Source: Patescibacteria group bacterium
GTDB lineage: Bacteria > Patescibacteriota > Microgenomatia > PFEM01 > JAHIFH01
Length of the DNA: 9,776 bases
Direction of reading: 5' to 3'
Assembly (NCBI GenBank): GCA_018900995.1
Contig: JAHIFH010000011.1
Location: 1-9,776, forward strand
In this document: piece after piece, positions 1 through 6,208 of the stretch
Layout of the letters: the number at the start of each line of letters is the position of its first letter
Numbering within the stretch: position 1 is the first letter of the stretch
The notes under the pieces: model-generated
What the model was told of the DNA's origin: nothing
The model's database searches: none
What the model saw: only the letters and a program-made list of their open reading frames with translations
Translations under genes and position numbers: made by a program

Positions 1-105
1 CCTAGTACACAAAGACTTCTTAAGCTCAGGGATGAACTAAACCCGCGCCTTCTAAAGGTCTTCTCATTTGGGGGCGAAGAAGTTTTAATTTATAAATTAC
101 AATGA
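1..105 (+). CDS. C-terminal end of an unidentified upstream protein (partial)
   Basis: Frame 1 is open from the first base to TGA at 103-105 and encodes the last 34 residues of a protein that begins outside the window. It ends in EEVLIYKLQ. The stop overlaps the next start in an ATGA arrangement (102-105), which is what one expects of translationally coupled genes and supports this reading frame. A short tail of the form FGGEEVLIYKL resembles the ends of some membrane glycosyltransferases of the GT39/PMT kind, but that is only a weak resemblance. No function is assigned. Confidence 0.6.
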   Translation, partial: PSTQRLLKLRDELNPRLLKVFSFGGEEVLIYKLQ

Positions 106-1304
106 AAGTTCTTTTTATTACCCAATTTCTACCTTTTCCGCCTGACACTGGGGGGAAGATCAAAACATATCAAACTATAAAGATAGTATCCAAAGAGAAT
201 CAAATTTTTTTGATTTCCTTTGTTGAAAGAAAACAGGATTTGAAATGGGAAAAAGAAATACGAAAGCATTGTTATGGCACAAAAACTTTTGTCACCCCGA
301 TTATTACCACTTCTCATAAAGAACTTAAACTGAGAGCTTTATCAGGGATTTTTAATCCCAAGCCATTTCGGGTTCAAAAATATTTTCTCAGAGAAGTAGC
401 TGATTTTATTGAAAAACTATCCAAAAAAGAAAATTTTGACGCTATTCATTGTGATCACGAGACTTCAATTCAATATTTAACCTTTGTTCGAAACTGGCAG
501 AAAAAACTAAAAATCTATGATGAACATAACATTTCTTCCGAGGGGCTTTTTGGCTATGCGAGATATGAGAAGAATCCCTTGGAAAAACTTGCTTATTTTA
601 TTGAAGGAGCAAAGCTTTGGTTTTATGAGAGGCGAATGATTCCTGTTTTTGACAGGATTTTAACTATCAGCCAGGCTGATAAAGAGAAGTTAGTTGAGCA
701 GGGGATTAGCCACACAAAAATTAAATTCTTACCTATTCCTTTTGAGGCTGAATCTCAATTTCATTATGGTTCAAAAAATATTCTTTTTATTGGCTTGCTT
801 TCTTGGTGGCCCAATAAAGATGCGGTTTTATGGTTTTATCAGCGAATATTTCCACTTGTTAAAAAGAAGGTTCCTCAAGCGAAATTTTTAGTAGTTGGCA
901 CTAATCCGCCGGAGGAAATAAAAAAAATCGATGAACAGGATGGCTCTGTCGAAGTAACTGGGCATGTTAAAGATGTTTCACCCTACTTTAAAAAAACCGG
1001 TGTTTTTGTGGTGCCAATTCGAGCAGGGGCAGGCGTGCGAGTGAAAATTCTTGATGCCCTGGCTTCTGGTTTACCAATCGTCTCCACCCGGATGGCAGCA
1101 GAAGGAATCAGGATTAAAGATAAAGAAGAGATTCTTATTGAAGATGAAGAAGAAAAATTCGTCAAGGCAGTAATGAAGCTTTTGAAAGACAGGGGATTAG
1201 CGAAAAAACTTTCTTTAAACGGAATTAAATTTATCAAAGAGAACTATAATCAAGAAAAAACGCAGAAAGTTTTGGAACAAATTTACTCTGAAAAAGGGAA
1301 GTGA
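102..1304 (+). CDS. GT-B fold glycosyltransferase (group 1/GT4-like)
   Basis: This 400-residue protein is a cytoplasmic or membrane-associated glycosyltransferase that probably adds a sugar from a nucleotide-sugar donor to a surface-polysaccharide intermediate. The N-terminal Rossmann half starts with MKVLFITQFLPFPPDTGGKI, including the glycine-rich acceptor-side loop. YDEHNI near residue 139 is typical of the linker region in this family. The C-terminal half (about 225-395) starts with ILFIGLLSWWPNKDA and carries GAGVRVKILDALASGLPIV (309-327), the donor-binding region, with Asp at 318 where many relatives have Glu. The overall form resembles the sugar transferases of EpsH/PEP-CTERM-type exopolysaccharide loci. 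The start overlaps the upstream stop (ATGA), so it is probably translated by coupling. Its 3' end overlaps the convergent priming transferase by 22 bp. Acceptor and donor cannot be read from the sequence. Confidence 0.88.
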   Translation: MKVLFITQFLPFPPDTGGKIKTYQTIKIVSKENQIFLISFVERKQDLKWEKEIRKHCYGTKTFVTPIITTSHKELKLRALSGIFNPKPFRVQKYFLREVADFIEKLSKKENFDAIHCDHETSIQYLTFVRNWQKKLKIYDEHNISSEGLFGYARYEKNPLEKLAYFIEGAKLWFYERRMIPVFDRILTISQADKEKLVEQGISHTKIKFLPIPFEAESQFHYGSKNILFIGLLSWWPNKDAVLWFYQRIFPLVKKKVPQAKFLVVGTNPPEEIKKIDEQDGSVEVTGHVKDVSPYFKKTGVFVVPIRAGAGVRVKILDALASGLPIVSTRMAAEGIRIKDKEEILIEDEEEKFVKAVMKLLKDRGLAKKLSLNGIKFIKENYNQEKTQKVLEQIYSEKGK

Positions 1305-1933
1305 TTTTTTCTTAACGATTCATCTTTAACTAGTCTTAGACCGAGGAAAACTGTTTTGAAAAAAACAGTTAGATCAGAGCTAAGACTACTTTTTTTAATA
1401 TCTCCAAGATCAAGCTTCATCCACTGAGTAAAAGAAAGACTGTGGGCGCCTTTTAACAGCCAAGAGCAAGCGATTCCGGGTTTAGCTTGTCGTCGCTTTG
1501 CTTGCCACTTTTTGGGGATTTGTTTTTCTTCATTAATCGGCAGCGGCCGAGGTCCAACTAGGCTCATTTCTCCCTTTAAAATGTTAATCAATTGGGGCAG
1601 CTCGTCCAGTCCGGTATGGGATAAAAATTTGCCTATCCGAGTATATCTGGGATCGTTTTTAATTTTAAAAACTGGACCATTGGCTTCATTTAAATAGAGA
1701 TATTTTTTCTTTAATTTTTCTGCATTCTTGACCATATTTCGAAATTTGTAGAAGGTGAATGTTTTTCCATCTTTGCCAACTCGTTTTTGTTTGAAAATTA
1801 CTGGCCCAGGAGAATCAAGCTTAATTAAAAGAGCAACAATCAAAAAAACAGGCGATAAAAAAATAATCCCTAAAGAAGAGAGAAAAACATCAATTCCTCT
1901 TTTGCCGAATTTTTGATAAACTGTGGTTGACAT
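1283..1933 (-). CDS. Phosphoglycosyl transferase (bacterial sugar transferase, priming enzyme)
   Basis: This 216-residue protein belongs to the monotopic phosphoglycosyl transferase family (Pfam Bac_transf, WcaJ/PglC type). These enzymes move a phospho-sugar from a UDP-sugar to a polyprenyl phosphate at the cytoplasmic face and so start glycan assembly. A hydrophobic re-entrant helix spans about 14-37 with the kinking Ser-Pro at 27-28. SPGPVIFKQKRVG (41-53), FYKFRNM (61-67) and TGLDELPQLINILKGEMSL (107-125) follow, with the catalytic Asp-Glu pair at 110-111 and VGPRP at 126-130. The length matches the minimal PglC-like form without the N-terminal membrane and CoA-binding-like domains of WbaP/WcaJ. 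It lies convergent to the glycosyltransferase and divergent from the polymerase. No Shine-Dalgarno precedes the ATG. A promoter lies so close that the transcript may be nearly leaderless. Sugar specificity is not visible. Confidence 0.93.
   Translation of the reverse strand: MSTTVYQKFGKRGIDVFLSSLGIIFLSPVFLIVALLIKLDSPGPVIFKQKRVGKDGKTFTFYKFRNMVKNAEKLKKKYLYLNEANGPVFKIKNDPRYTRIGKFLSHTGLDELPQLINILKGEMSLVGPRPLPINEEKQIPKKWQAKRRQAKPGIACSWLLKGAHSLSFTQWMKLDLGDIKKSSLSSDLTVFFKTVFLGLRLVKDESLRKNHFPFSE
1332..1396 (+). terminator. Nested hairpin with T-tract, terminator-like, inside the convergent gene
   Basis: The outer arms AGTCTTAG (1332-1339) and CTAAGACT (1380-1387) are perfect complements. Between them lies a second perfect 9-bp stem, AACTGTTTT (1349-1357) and AAAACAGTT (1362-1370), closed by a GAAA loop. 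Two bases after the outer arm is a run of seven T (1390-1396). On the plus strand this is the layout of an intrinsic terminator, placed 28 bp after the glycosyltransferase stop. On the minus strand there is no T-tract after the hairpin, so it should not stop the priming-transferase transcript. The stem is interrupted by 9-nt internal loops, which lowers confidence. Confidence 0.6.
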
Positions 1934-1939
1934 ACTTAG

Positions 1940-3952
1940 ATGAGAATAGCAAGTCTGGTTAAGCTTTTCAAACAGAGACCGTTTTTTTTCCTTCTACTTG
2001 GAATTCTTAGTATTCTGCCTTTTTTGGATGGAGGGACCCATTTTGCCGCTGAGGTTTTGATTTTAATTTTGCCCCTGCCTCTTTTTTTACTTGGAATAGC
2101 TACTACTGAGGTTCAGTTTAAAAGGCTACCTAACTGGTTGGTAATTTCCTGGTTAACCTTCTTATTTTTTGTCGCCCTTTCAGTTATTAATTCAACCAGT
2201 CAAATTTTTTCCATTCCTGCTTTTTTTCAACTTTTAGCTGTTTTTCTGTTTTTCAATCTTTTTCTTTTAACCTCCAGTAAAGAAAATATAAAATGTGCTA
2301 TTTGGCTTGTTTTTATTGTTTCTTTTCTACTTTGTCTTTTAAGTTTCCATTATCTTCTTCCTTGGGCAGAAAAACCGGCTGAGATGAACCTGGTTTATGC
2401 TACTTATGGTCATAGCCACCTGGCTGACTATCTTATTTTAGTGATCCCTTTTGCCCTAACTCTCTTTTTGACGGCCAAAAAAGAGCAGCCAAAACTTCTT
2501 TTCGGAGGATTGTTAACCTTTTACTTAATTAGTTTTATCATGACTTTCTCTCGAGGAGCATTTTTAGTTTTGCCATTAGTTATCTTGCTATTAATCTTTC
2601 TTTTAAAGCCCCAGAAAGCCCCAGAAAGGCTTATAAGCTGGCTTTTAATCTTGATTCCCCTCGGTGTTTTATTGTTAATTTTGATTTACTCCTTAAGCTC
2701 ATTTGGAATCGAAGCAAAGCTAGCTCAACCCCAGCATTGGCTGGTCAAACAGTTGATAAAACCCGAATTTCAAGCCAAAAGAATTGATTATTGGCTTCAG
2801 GCTTGGGAGGGATTTAAAGCTCGTCCTTTGTTTGGTTTTGGCTGGGGAACTTTTGAAATGGTGGCTCTTCGTTTTCAAAGAGAAACTGCCGGTTGGTCAA
2901 ATTTCACCCATAATTGGTACTTACAGACTTTGGCTGAGGCAGGGATTTTTGCTTTGTTTGGATTCGTTTGTTTTCTGTTCTTATCGCTCCGTCATTTGTG
3001 GAAATCAATTAAAAAAAGCCCAAAAGATCCATTATTGATTGGAGGATTTGGGGCAATTCTGGCTTCCTCCCTTCACTCTTTGGTTGATTATGATTGGCAC
3101 TTTCCCGCCATTTTTCTGACTTTTCTTTTTCTTCTGGCAAATCTAGTTGGTAGGGAAGAGAAAAGAGAAAATAATTTGAAATTTAATAAATTTTATCAAT
3201 GGGGATTAATATTCCTTTCTTTTTTGGTCTTTGTTTTTGGCTGGAGCCAGGTGATAGGGGAGTATTTTTATCAAAAAGGAGATTATCAAAAAGCTCTTCT
3301 TATTTCTCCGTGGCCACCAGTAAGAGCAAGAAAAATGGGGACAGAGATTTTTGAGAAAGATTTTGCCCAGGGTGAACGAGTAGGTCTAAAATTAATTTCT
3401 CTTTCTTCCCAAGACCCCTCAATGCATTATTGGCTGGCAGAAAAGTATTATTACCGAGGCGACCTAGAAAAAGCAGCCGAATACTATCAAAAAGCGATTA
3501 TTTACAATCCCTTAGGTAACTTTCGTCTTTATCAAAGACTGGGAGAGGTTTACGACAGGCTGGGAGAAGAAAAGAAAAAAGATGAACTTTATCAATTTTT
3601 TAGCCAAAACCTAGACAAGGTAAAAGTCGAAAAAGAAGACAAAAGCTTAGCCAAGACTCTTTATCAAATCGGACAGGACTACCTAAAAGAAGGGAAAAAA
3701 GAAGAAACACTTTTCTGGTGGCAAAAGGCACCGGCTTGGGCTCCCTGGTGGTCCTATTTTTATATAGAAGTTGCTAATCTCTATATTGAACTTGGTGATT
3801 TGCATAAAGCAGAGGAAGTACTGAATAACTGCCTAAATTTTTATTATCCAAAAGAACATTGTCAGGAATATTTGGACAGACTTTCAAAAGGAGAAAGTTT
3901 CGAACTCCCAGGTTTTTGGAGGTCAAAAATTTTAGATATTCCTGAAAAGTGA
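1940..3952 (+). CDS. O-antigen ligase/polymerase-like membrane protein with C-terminal TPRs
   Basis: This 670-residue protein joins a polytopic membrane half to a tetratricopeptide half. About a dozen hydrophobic segments run from residue 15 to about 440. The Wzy_C/O-antigen ligase region is recognisable from YATYGHSHLADYLILVIPFA (153-172), MTFSRGAFLV (201-210), RPLFGFGWGTFE (295-306), HNWYLQTLAEAGIFALFGF (324-342) and the HSLVDYDWHFPAIF stretch (379-392). Such proteins polymerise or ligate lipid-linked glycans on the outer face of the membrane. Residues about 495-650 contain TPR-like helices, for example YYYRGDLEKAAEYYQKAI and NLYIELGDLHKAEEVLNN, probably a protein-interaction platform. TAG is directly upstream in frame (1937-1939), so translation cannot begin earlier. 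No Shine-Dalgarno is visible. Polymerase and ligase cannot be told apart here. A glycoprotein oligosaccharyltransferase role is also possible. Confidence 0.88.
   Translation: MRIASLVKLFKQRPFFFLLLGILSILPFLDGGTHFAAEVLILILPLPLFLLGIATTEVQFKRLPNWLVISWLTFLFFVALSVINSTSQIFSIPAFFQLLAVFLFFNLFLLTSSKENIKCAIWLVFIVSFLLCLLSFHYLLPWAEKPAEMNLVYATYGHSHLADYLILVIPFALTLFLTAKKEQPKLLFGGLLTFYLISFIMTFSRGAFLVLPLVILLLIFLLKPQKAPERLISWLLILIPLGVLLLILIYSLSSFGIEAKLAQPQHWLVKQLIKPEFQAKRIDYWLQAWEGFKARPLFGFGWGTFEMVALRFQRETAGWSNFTHNWYLQTLAEAGIFALFGFVCFLFLSLRHLWKSIKKSPKDPLLIGGFGAILASSLHSLVDYDWHFPAIFLTFLFLLANLVGREEKRENNLKFNKFYQWGLIFLSFLVFVFGWSQVIGEYFYQKGDYQKALLISPWPPVRARKMGTEIFEKDFAQGERVGLKLISLSSQDPSMHYWLAEKYYYRGDLEKAAEYYQKAIIYNPLGNFRLYQRLGEVYDRLGEEKKKDELYQFFSQNLDKVKVEKEDKSLAKTLYQIGQDYLKEGKKEETLFWWQKAPAWAPWWSYFYIEVANLYIELGDLHKAEEVLNNCLNFYYPKEHCQEYLDRLSKGESFELPGFWRSKILDIPEK
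1943..1971 (-). promoter_or_regulatory. Promoter for the priming transferase
   Basis: Read on the minus strand, TTGAAA (1971-1966) and TATTCT (1948-1943) are separated by exactly 17 bp, close to the sigma-70 consensus boxes. The predicted start of transcription is near 1935-1937, only 2-4 nt before the ATG at 1933. That would explain why no ribosome binding site is seen: the transcript may be leaderless or nearly so. The boxes lie inside the first codons of the divergent polymerase gene. Confidence 0.5.
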
Positions 3953-3960
3953 TTGGTATT

Positions 3961-4014
3961 GAAATTTGACTTTTGGTTTTTGATTGATTGGACTGGGAGT
4001 GATATAATATTGGG
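3961..4014 (+). promoter_or_regulatory. Promoter copy 1, upstream of the PIMT-like gene
   Basis: An extended -10 element TGATATAAT (4000-4008, with the exact hexamer TATAAT at 4003-4008) follows TTGATT (3980-3985) at 17 bp. The upstream stretch, beginning GAAATTTGACTTTTGG at 3961, is repeated almost exactly at 6835. Transcription should start near 4014-4016, leaving only about 5-7 nt before the ATG at 4021. The conserved block extends well upstream of the -35 box, which suggests a shared regulator site or a duplication. Confidence 0.78.
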
Positions 4015-4020
4015 AACAAA

Positions 4021-5235
4021 ATGGGGAAAGAGGAGGACCAAATTAACCCAAAAGATAAACCCCAAAATGAAGAGGTCTTCTTAAAAAATCAGTTAGTTGA
4101 TCAATTAGTCGAAAAAGGCCAGATTCGGAGTAAGAAAATTGAACATGCCTTTCGAAAAGTTCCTCGACATCTTTTTCTCCCCAATGTTGATCTTCAAGAG
4201 GCATATGCCGATGGTTCTATTATCACCAAAAAAATAGGGATTGAGCCAATAAGTTCTTCTACTGCGCCTTCTTTAATGGCTTCAATGTTAGAAATTTTGC
4301 ATCTGGAAGAAGGAATGAAGGTTTTGGAAGTTGGTACAGGCACAGGTTACAATGCTGCTCTAATCGCAGAAATTGTGGGTGATGAAAAAAGAGTTTTTAG
4401 TGTTGATATTGACATCGAAACAATCCAAGAAGCCCAGCAAAACCTAGTTAAAGTGGGTTACAAAGACATAGTAATTAAGTGCGTAGATGGCGCAAAAGGC
4501 CTTCAGGAATATTCACCTTACGACCGAATAATTGTTTCTTGTTCTGTTTCAAACATTCCAAGACTACTAGTTGAACAACTAAAAGAAGGAGGAGTAATTG
4601 TTCTTCCTATTTGGATTAACGGTACTCAGATTACTCCGGCTCTTGAAAAACAGAAAGACGGTATTCTTGTTAGCCTTTCTACAACCATCGGAGGCTTTAT
4701 GGAACTGCGATCGAAAACATACCAAGAAACGCTTGCCTCATTGTCCAAAAAAAGACAGGAAAAGGGCTTGCTAATATGCAGCGAACATCTTGAACTTTTT
4801 GAGAAAAGAAAGTTAGAATTATTACTCAAGAGTAGCAGTCAGGAAAAAGCGTTACCATCAGACAGCATTTTACCGCCAAAGGGAAGTAATTTTTTCATCT
4901 TTCTTGCCCTTAATGAAAGAAAATCTGTAGAGTTGTTTTTGGAAGACGAAGTTGACAAGTTTGGCTTTGGCGAAAGCGCTGCCGGAATTGTGGATCTTGA
5001 AAAAAACAGTGCTTGCCTGATTTCTAAAGATAACAGGCTATTCGTTTATGGCAATCCTGGTGCTTACAAAAGAGTTGTTTCACTTGCTGAAAAATGGGAA
5101 AGCCTAAAAAAACCAGGAGTAGAAAGATTACAAGTCTTTGTTTATATGGGAGATCAGGCTCCCCAATTAAAAAGAAACGACATTTTGTTTCCAGAAAAAT
5201 CACCTCTTTTGGTAGTCCGAATATTAGAAAGCTAA
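4021..5235 (+). CDS. PIMT-like protein methyltransferase with C-terminal extension
   Basis: Residues about 20-215 form a protein-L-isoaspartate O-methyltransferase (PCMT) domain: IEHAFRKVPRHLFLP (40-54), the SAM-binding motif VLEVGTGTGYNAALIAEIVG (101-120), VFSVDID, and YDRIIVSCSVSNIP followed by LKEGGVIVLPI. The substrate-binding loop normally reading TISQP is IEPISSSTAPSLMA (74-87). The Ser-rich form fits the PIMT-like enzymes found with RiPP precursors (FxLD-type lanthipeptides, aspartimide-forming systems) better than housekeeping Pcm. The protein has 404 residues against roughly 210-220 for Pcm. The extra 190 residues, starting near GGFMELRS, also recall that extended group. It would methylate Asp or isoAsp carboxyls of a peptide. 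A peptide gene follows after 31 bp. No Shine-Dalgarno precedes this ATG, and the promoter leaves a leader of only a few nt. Ordinary protein repair remains a possible role. Confidence 0.85.
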   Translation: MGKEEDQINPKDKPQNEEVFLKNQLVDQLVEKGQIRSKKIEHAFRKVPRHLFLPNVDLQEAYADGSIITKKIGIEPISSSTAPSLMASMLEILHLEEGMKVLEVGTGTGYNAALIAEIVGDEKRVFSVDIDIETIQEAQQNLVKVGYKDIVIKCVDGAKGLQEYSPYDRIIVSCSVSNIPRLLVEQLKEGGVIVLPIWINGTQITPALEKQKDGILVSLSTTIGGFMELRSKTYQETLASLSKKRQEKGLLICSEHLELFEKRKLELLLKSSSQEKALPSDSILPPKGSNFFIFLALNERKSVELFLEDEVDKFGFGESAAGIVDLEKNSACLISKDNRLFVYGNPGAYKRVVSLAEKWESLKKPGVERLQVFVYMGDQAPQLKRNDILFPEKSPLLVVRILES

Positions 5236-5249
5236 AACTAAAAATTAGA

Positions 5250-5259
5250 AAGGAGGTGA
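5250..5259 (+). promoter_or_regulatory. Perfect Shine-Dalgarno for the small peptide gene
   Basis: AAGGAGGTGA is a full match to the 16S anti-Shine-Dalgarno and lies 7 nt before the ATG at 5267. The neighbouring enzyme genes have weak or absent sites, so the peptide is expected to be translated far more strongly than the enzymes around it. That is the usual stoichiometry for a precursor peptide. Confidence 0.85.
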
Positions 5260-5266
5260 GGAAAAG

Positions 5267-5416
5267 ATGGAAAGAGAACCCAGAACTATGGAGCCTTTGA
5301 AGGACAGACAAAAAGTGAAAGAATCAGATCCTCTGTCTTCCCTAAAGGTGACAAATGAGGTAAACATTTCGCCTGTTGAGGCTGCCAATAAAAGCGGATG
5401 TGGAAGGTGTGGTTAA
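5267..5416 (+). CDS. Small Cys-containing peptide, candidate RiPP precursor
   Basis: This 49-codon ORF starts with MEREPRTMEPLKDRQKVKES, has a hydrophilic, charged first half, and ends in NKSGCGRCG before TAA. The only two cysteines are at 45 and 48 (CxxC) in a Gly-rich tail, so the layout is that of a leader of about 40 residues plus a short modifiable core. There is no signal peptide and no transmembrane segment. It has a perfect ribosome binding site and sits between a PIMT-like methyltransferase and a radical SAM/SPASM enzyme, which is the classical setting of a RiPP precursor. Asp occurs at 13 and 21 only (D21 is followed by Pro), so the target of the methyltransferase is unclear. I do not recognise a named precursor family. 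A small CxxC metal- or redox-binding protein is the alternative. Confidence 0.75.
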   Translation: MEREPRTMEPLKDRQKVKESDPLSSLKVTNEVNISPVEAANKSGCGRCG

Positions 5417-5475
5417 TCTTTTTGAAAATTATTAGGTTTGTATGCCTGTAAGGGGGAGATATTTGTTGGTAAAAA

Positions 5476-6177
5476 ATGGGCAAAGAGATAGATAAGGATA
5501 CTTTCCAGCTTTTTTGGGAGATAGTCCCTGCAAGTAGCTGTAATTTTCAATGTTTAAATTGCTATGCTGCCGATAATGCTAGACCAGATAAGAGATTACT
5601 TGATTGGAATGAGATGAAGGTAGCGCTTGAAAAAGTTATTGCTTTAGGCACAAAGAAAATTGACGTTTTAGGCGGAGAACCACTTACTTATAAACACCTC
5701 GAAAAATTTGTCAAATATTTTAAAAGCAAAGTCGAAGATGGATTTTGTGGAGTAGTCTCTAATGGTTCACTTATCACCAAGGCTCGAGCACGATCTCTAC
5801 TCAATGCTGGGTTAGACCAAATAACTATTTCTCTTGATGGTACGAAAGCCGAGATAAATGATGCAAATCGCGGCAAGGGGACATTTAACCAAGCTTTAAT
5901 TGGAATTGAAAATACTATTGAGGTTGGTTTGCCTCTAACCATTGCCTATACAATCACCCCGTTTAATACTTCAGATACCTCAAATCTATTTTCTTTTGTT
6001 CAAAAGTTGGGCGCTAAGGCTCTTTCTGTCCAAATTACAGAAATGCTAGGTCGGGCAAAGAAAACACTAAAAGGGATTAATACGTTTAATTGGTTCGAGG
6101 GCTTAAGAGCAATTTCCAAGATGTTCCGCCAAAGACCCCCCACTTTATATAGAAGTTTCAACAAGAAGTTTATTTAA
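5476..6177 (+). CDS. Radical SAM enzyme, N-terminal part of a frame-interrupted SPASM protein
   Basis: The product starts a radical SAM TIM-barrel: CNFQCLNC (22-29) is the CxxxCxxC motif for the 4Fe-4S cluster that cleaves SAM, GGEP is at 66-69, SNGS at 95-98 and SLDG at 119-122. Enzymes of this type with SPASM domains modify peptides (thioether or carbon-carbon crosslinks, epimerisation, processing) or mature enzymes. The frame ends after 233 residues at TAA (6175-6177), before the SPASM domain, which continues in the next frame. Dropping one C from the C6 run at 6136-6141 would give one ORF from 5476 to 6829 of 450 residues. The ATG has only a distant purine-rich site (AGGGGGAG, 5451-5458, 17 nt away), and TAA lies in frame just upstream at 5470. 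It follows the peptide gene by 59 bp and probably acts on that peptide. Confidence 0.87.
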   Translation: MGKEIDKDTFQLFWEIVPASSCNFQCLNCYAADNARPDKRLLDWNEMKVALEKVIALGTKKIDVLGGEPLTYKHLEKFVKYFKSKVEDGFCGVVSNGSLITKARARSLLNAGLDQITISLDGTKAEINDANRGKGTFNQALIGIENTIEVGLPLTIAYTITPFNTSDTSNLFSFVQKLGAKALSVQITEMLGRAKKTLKGINTFNWFEGLRAISKMFRQRPPTLYRSFNKKFI

Positions 6178-6208
6178 AAAATTTCTAAATCACTTTTTCA
6201 ACGCCGGT

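Noticed and set aside
1927..1947. Exact TTGACA at 1927-1932 as the -35 box of a plus-strand promoter for the polymerase gene
   Set aside because: No -10-like hexamer lies 16-18 bp downstream, and any transcript from it would start inside the gene, after the ATG.
3945..3974. AAAAGT...ACTTTT inverted repeat at the end of the polymerase gene as its terminator
   Set aside because: The stem is six weak pairs with an 18-nt loop, and the second arm is part of the conserved promoter block shared with 6835.
5414..5440. AT-rich inverted repeat after the peptide gene as a terminator
   Set aside because: The possible stem is short, mismatched and almost purely A-T, with no T-tract following it. It could not be told from chance in this composition.
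5442..5495. 17-codon ORF starting ATG at 5442 and overlapping the start of the radical SAM gene
   Set aside because: It has no ribosome binding site, its composition is ordinary and it is out of frame with the well-supported radical SAM start.
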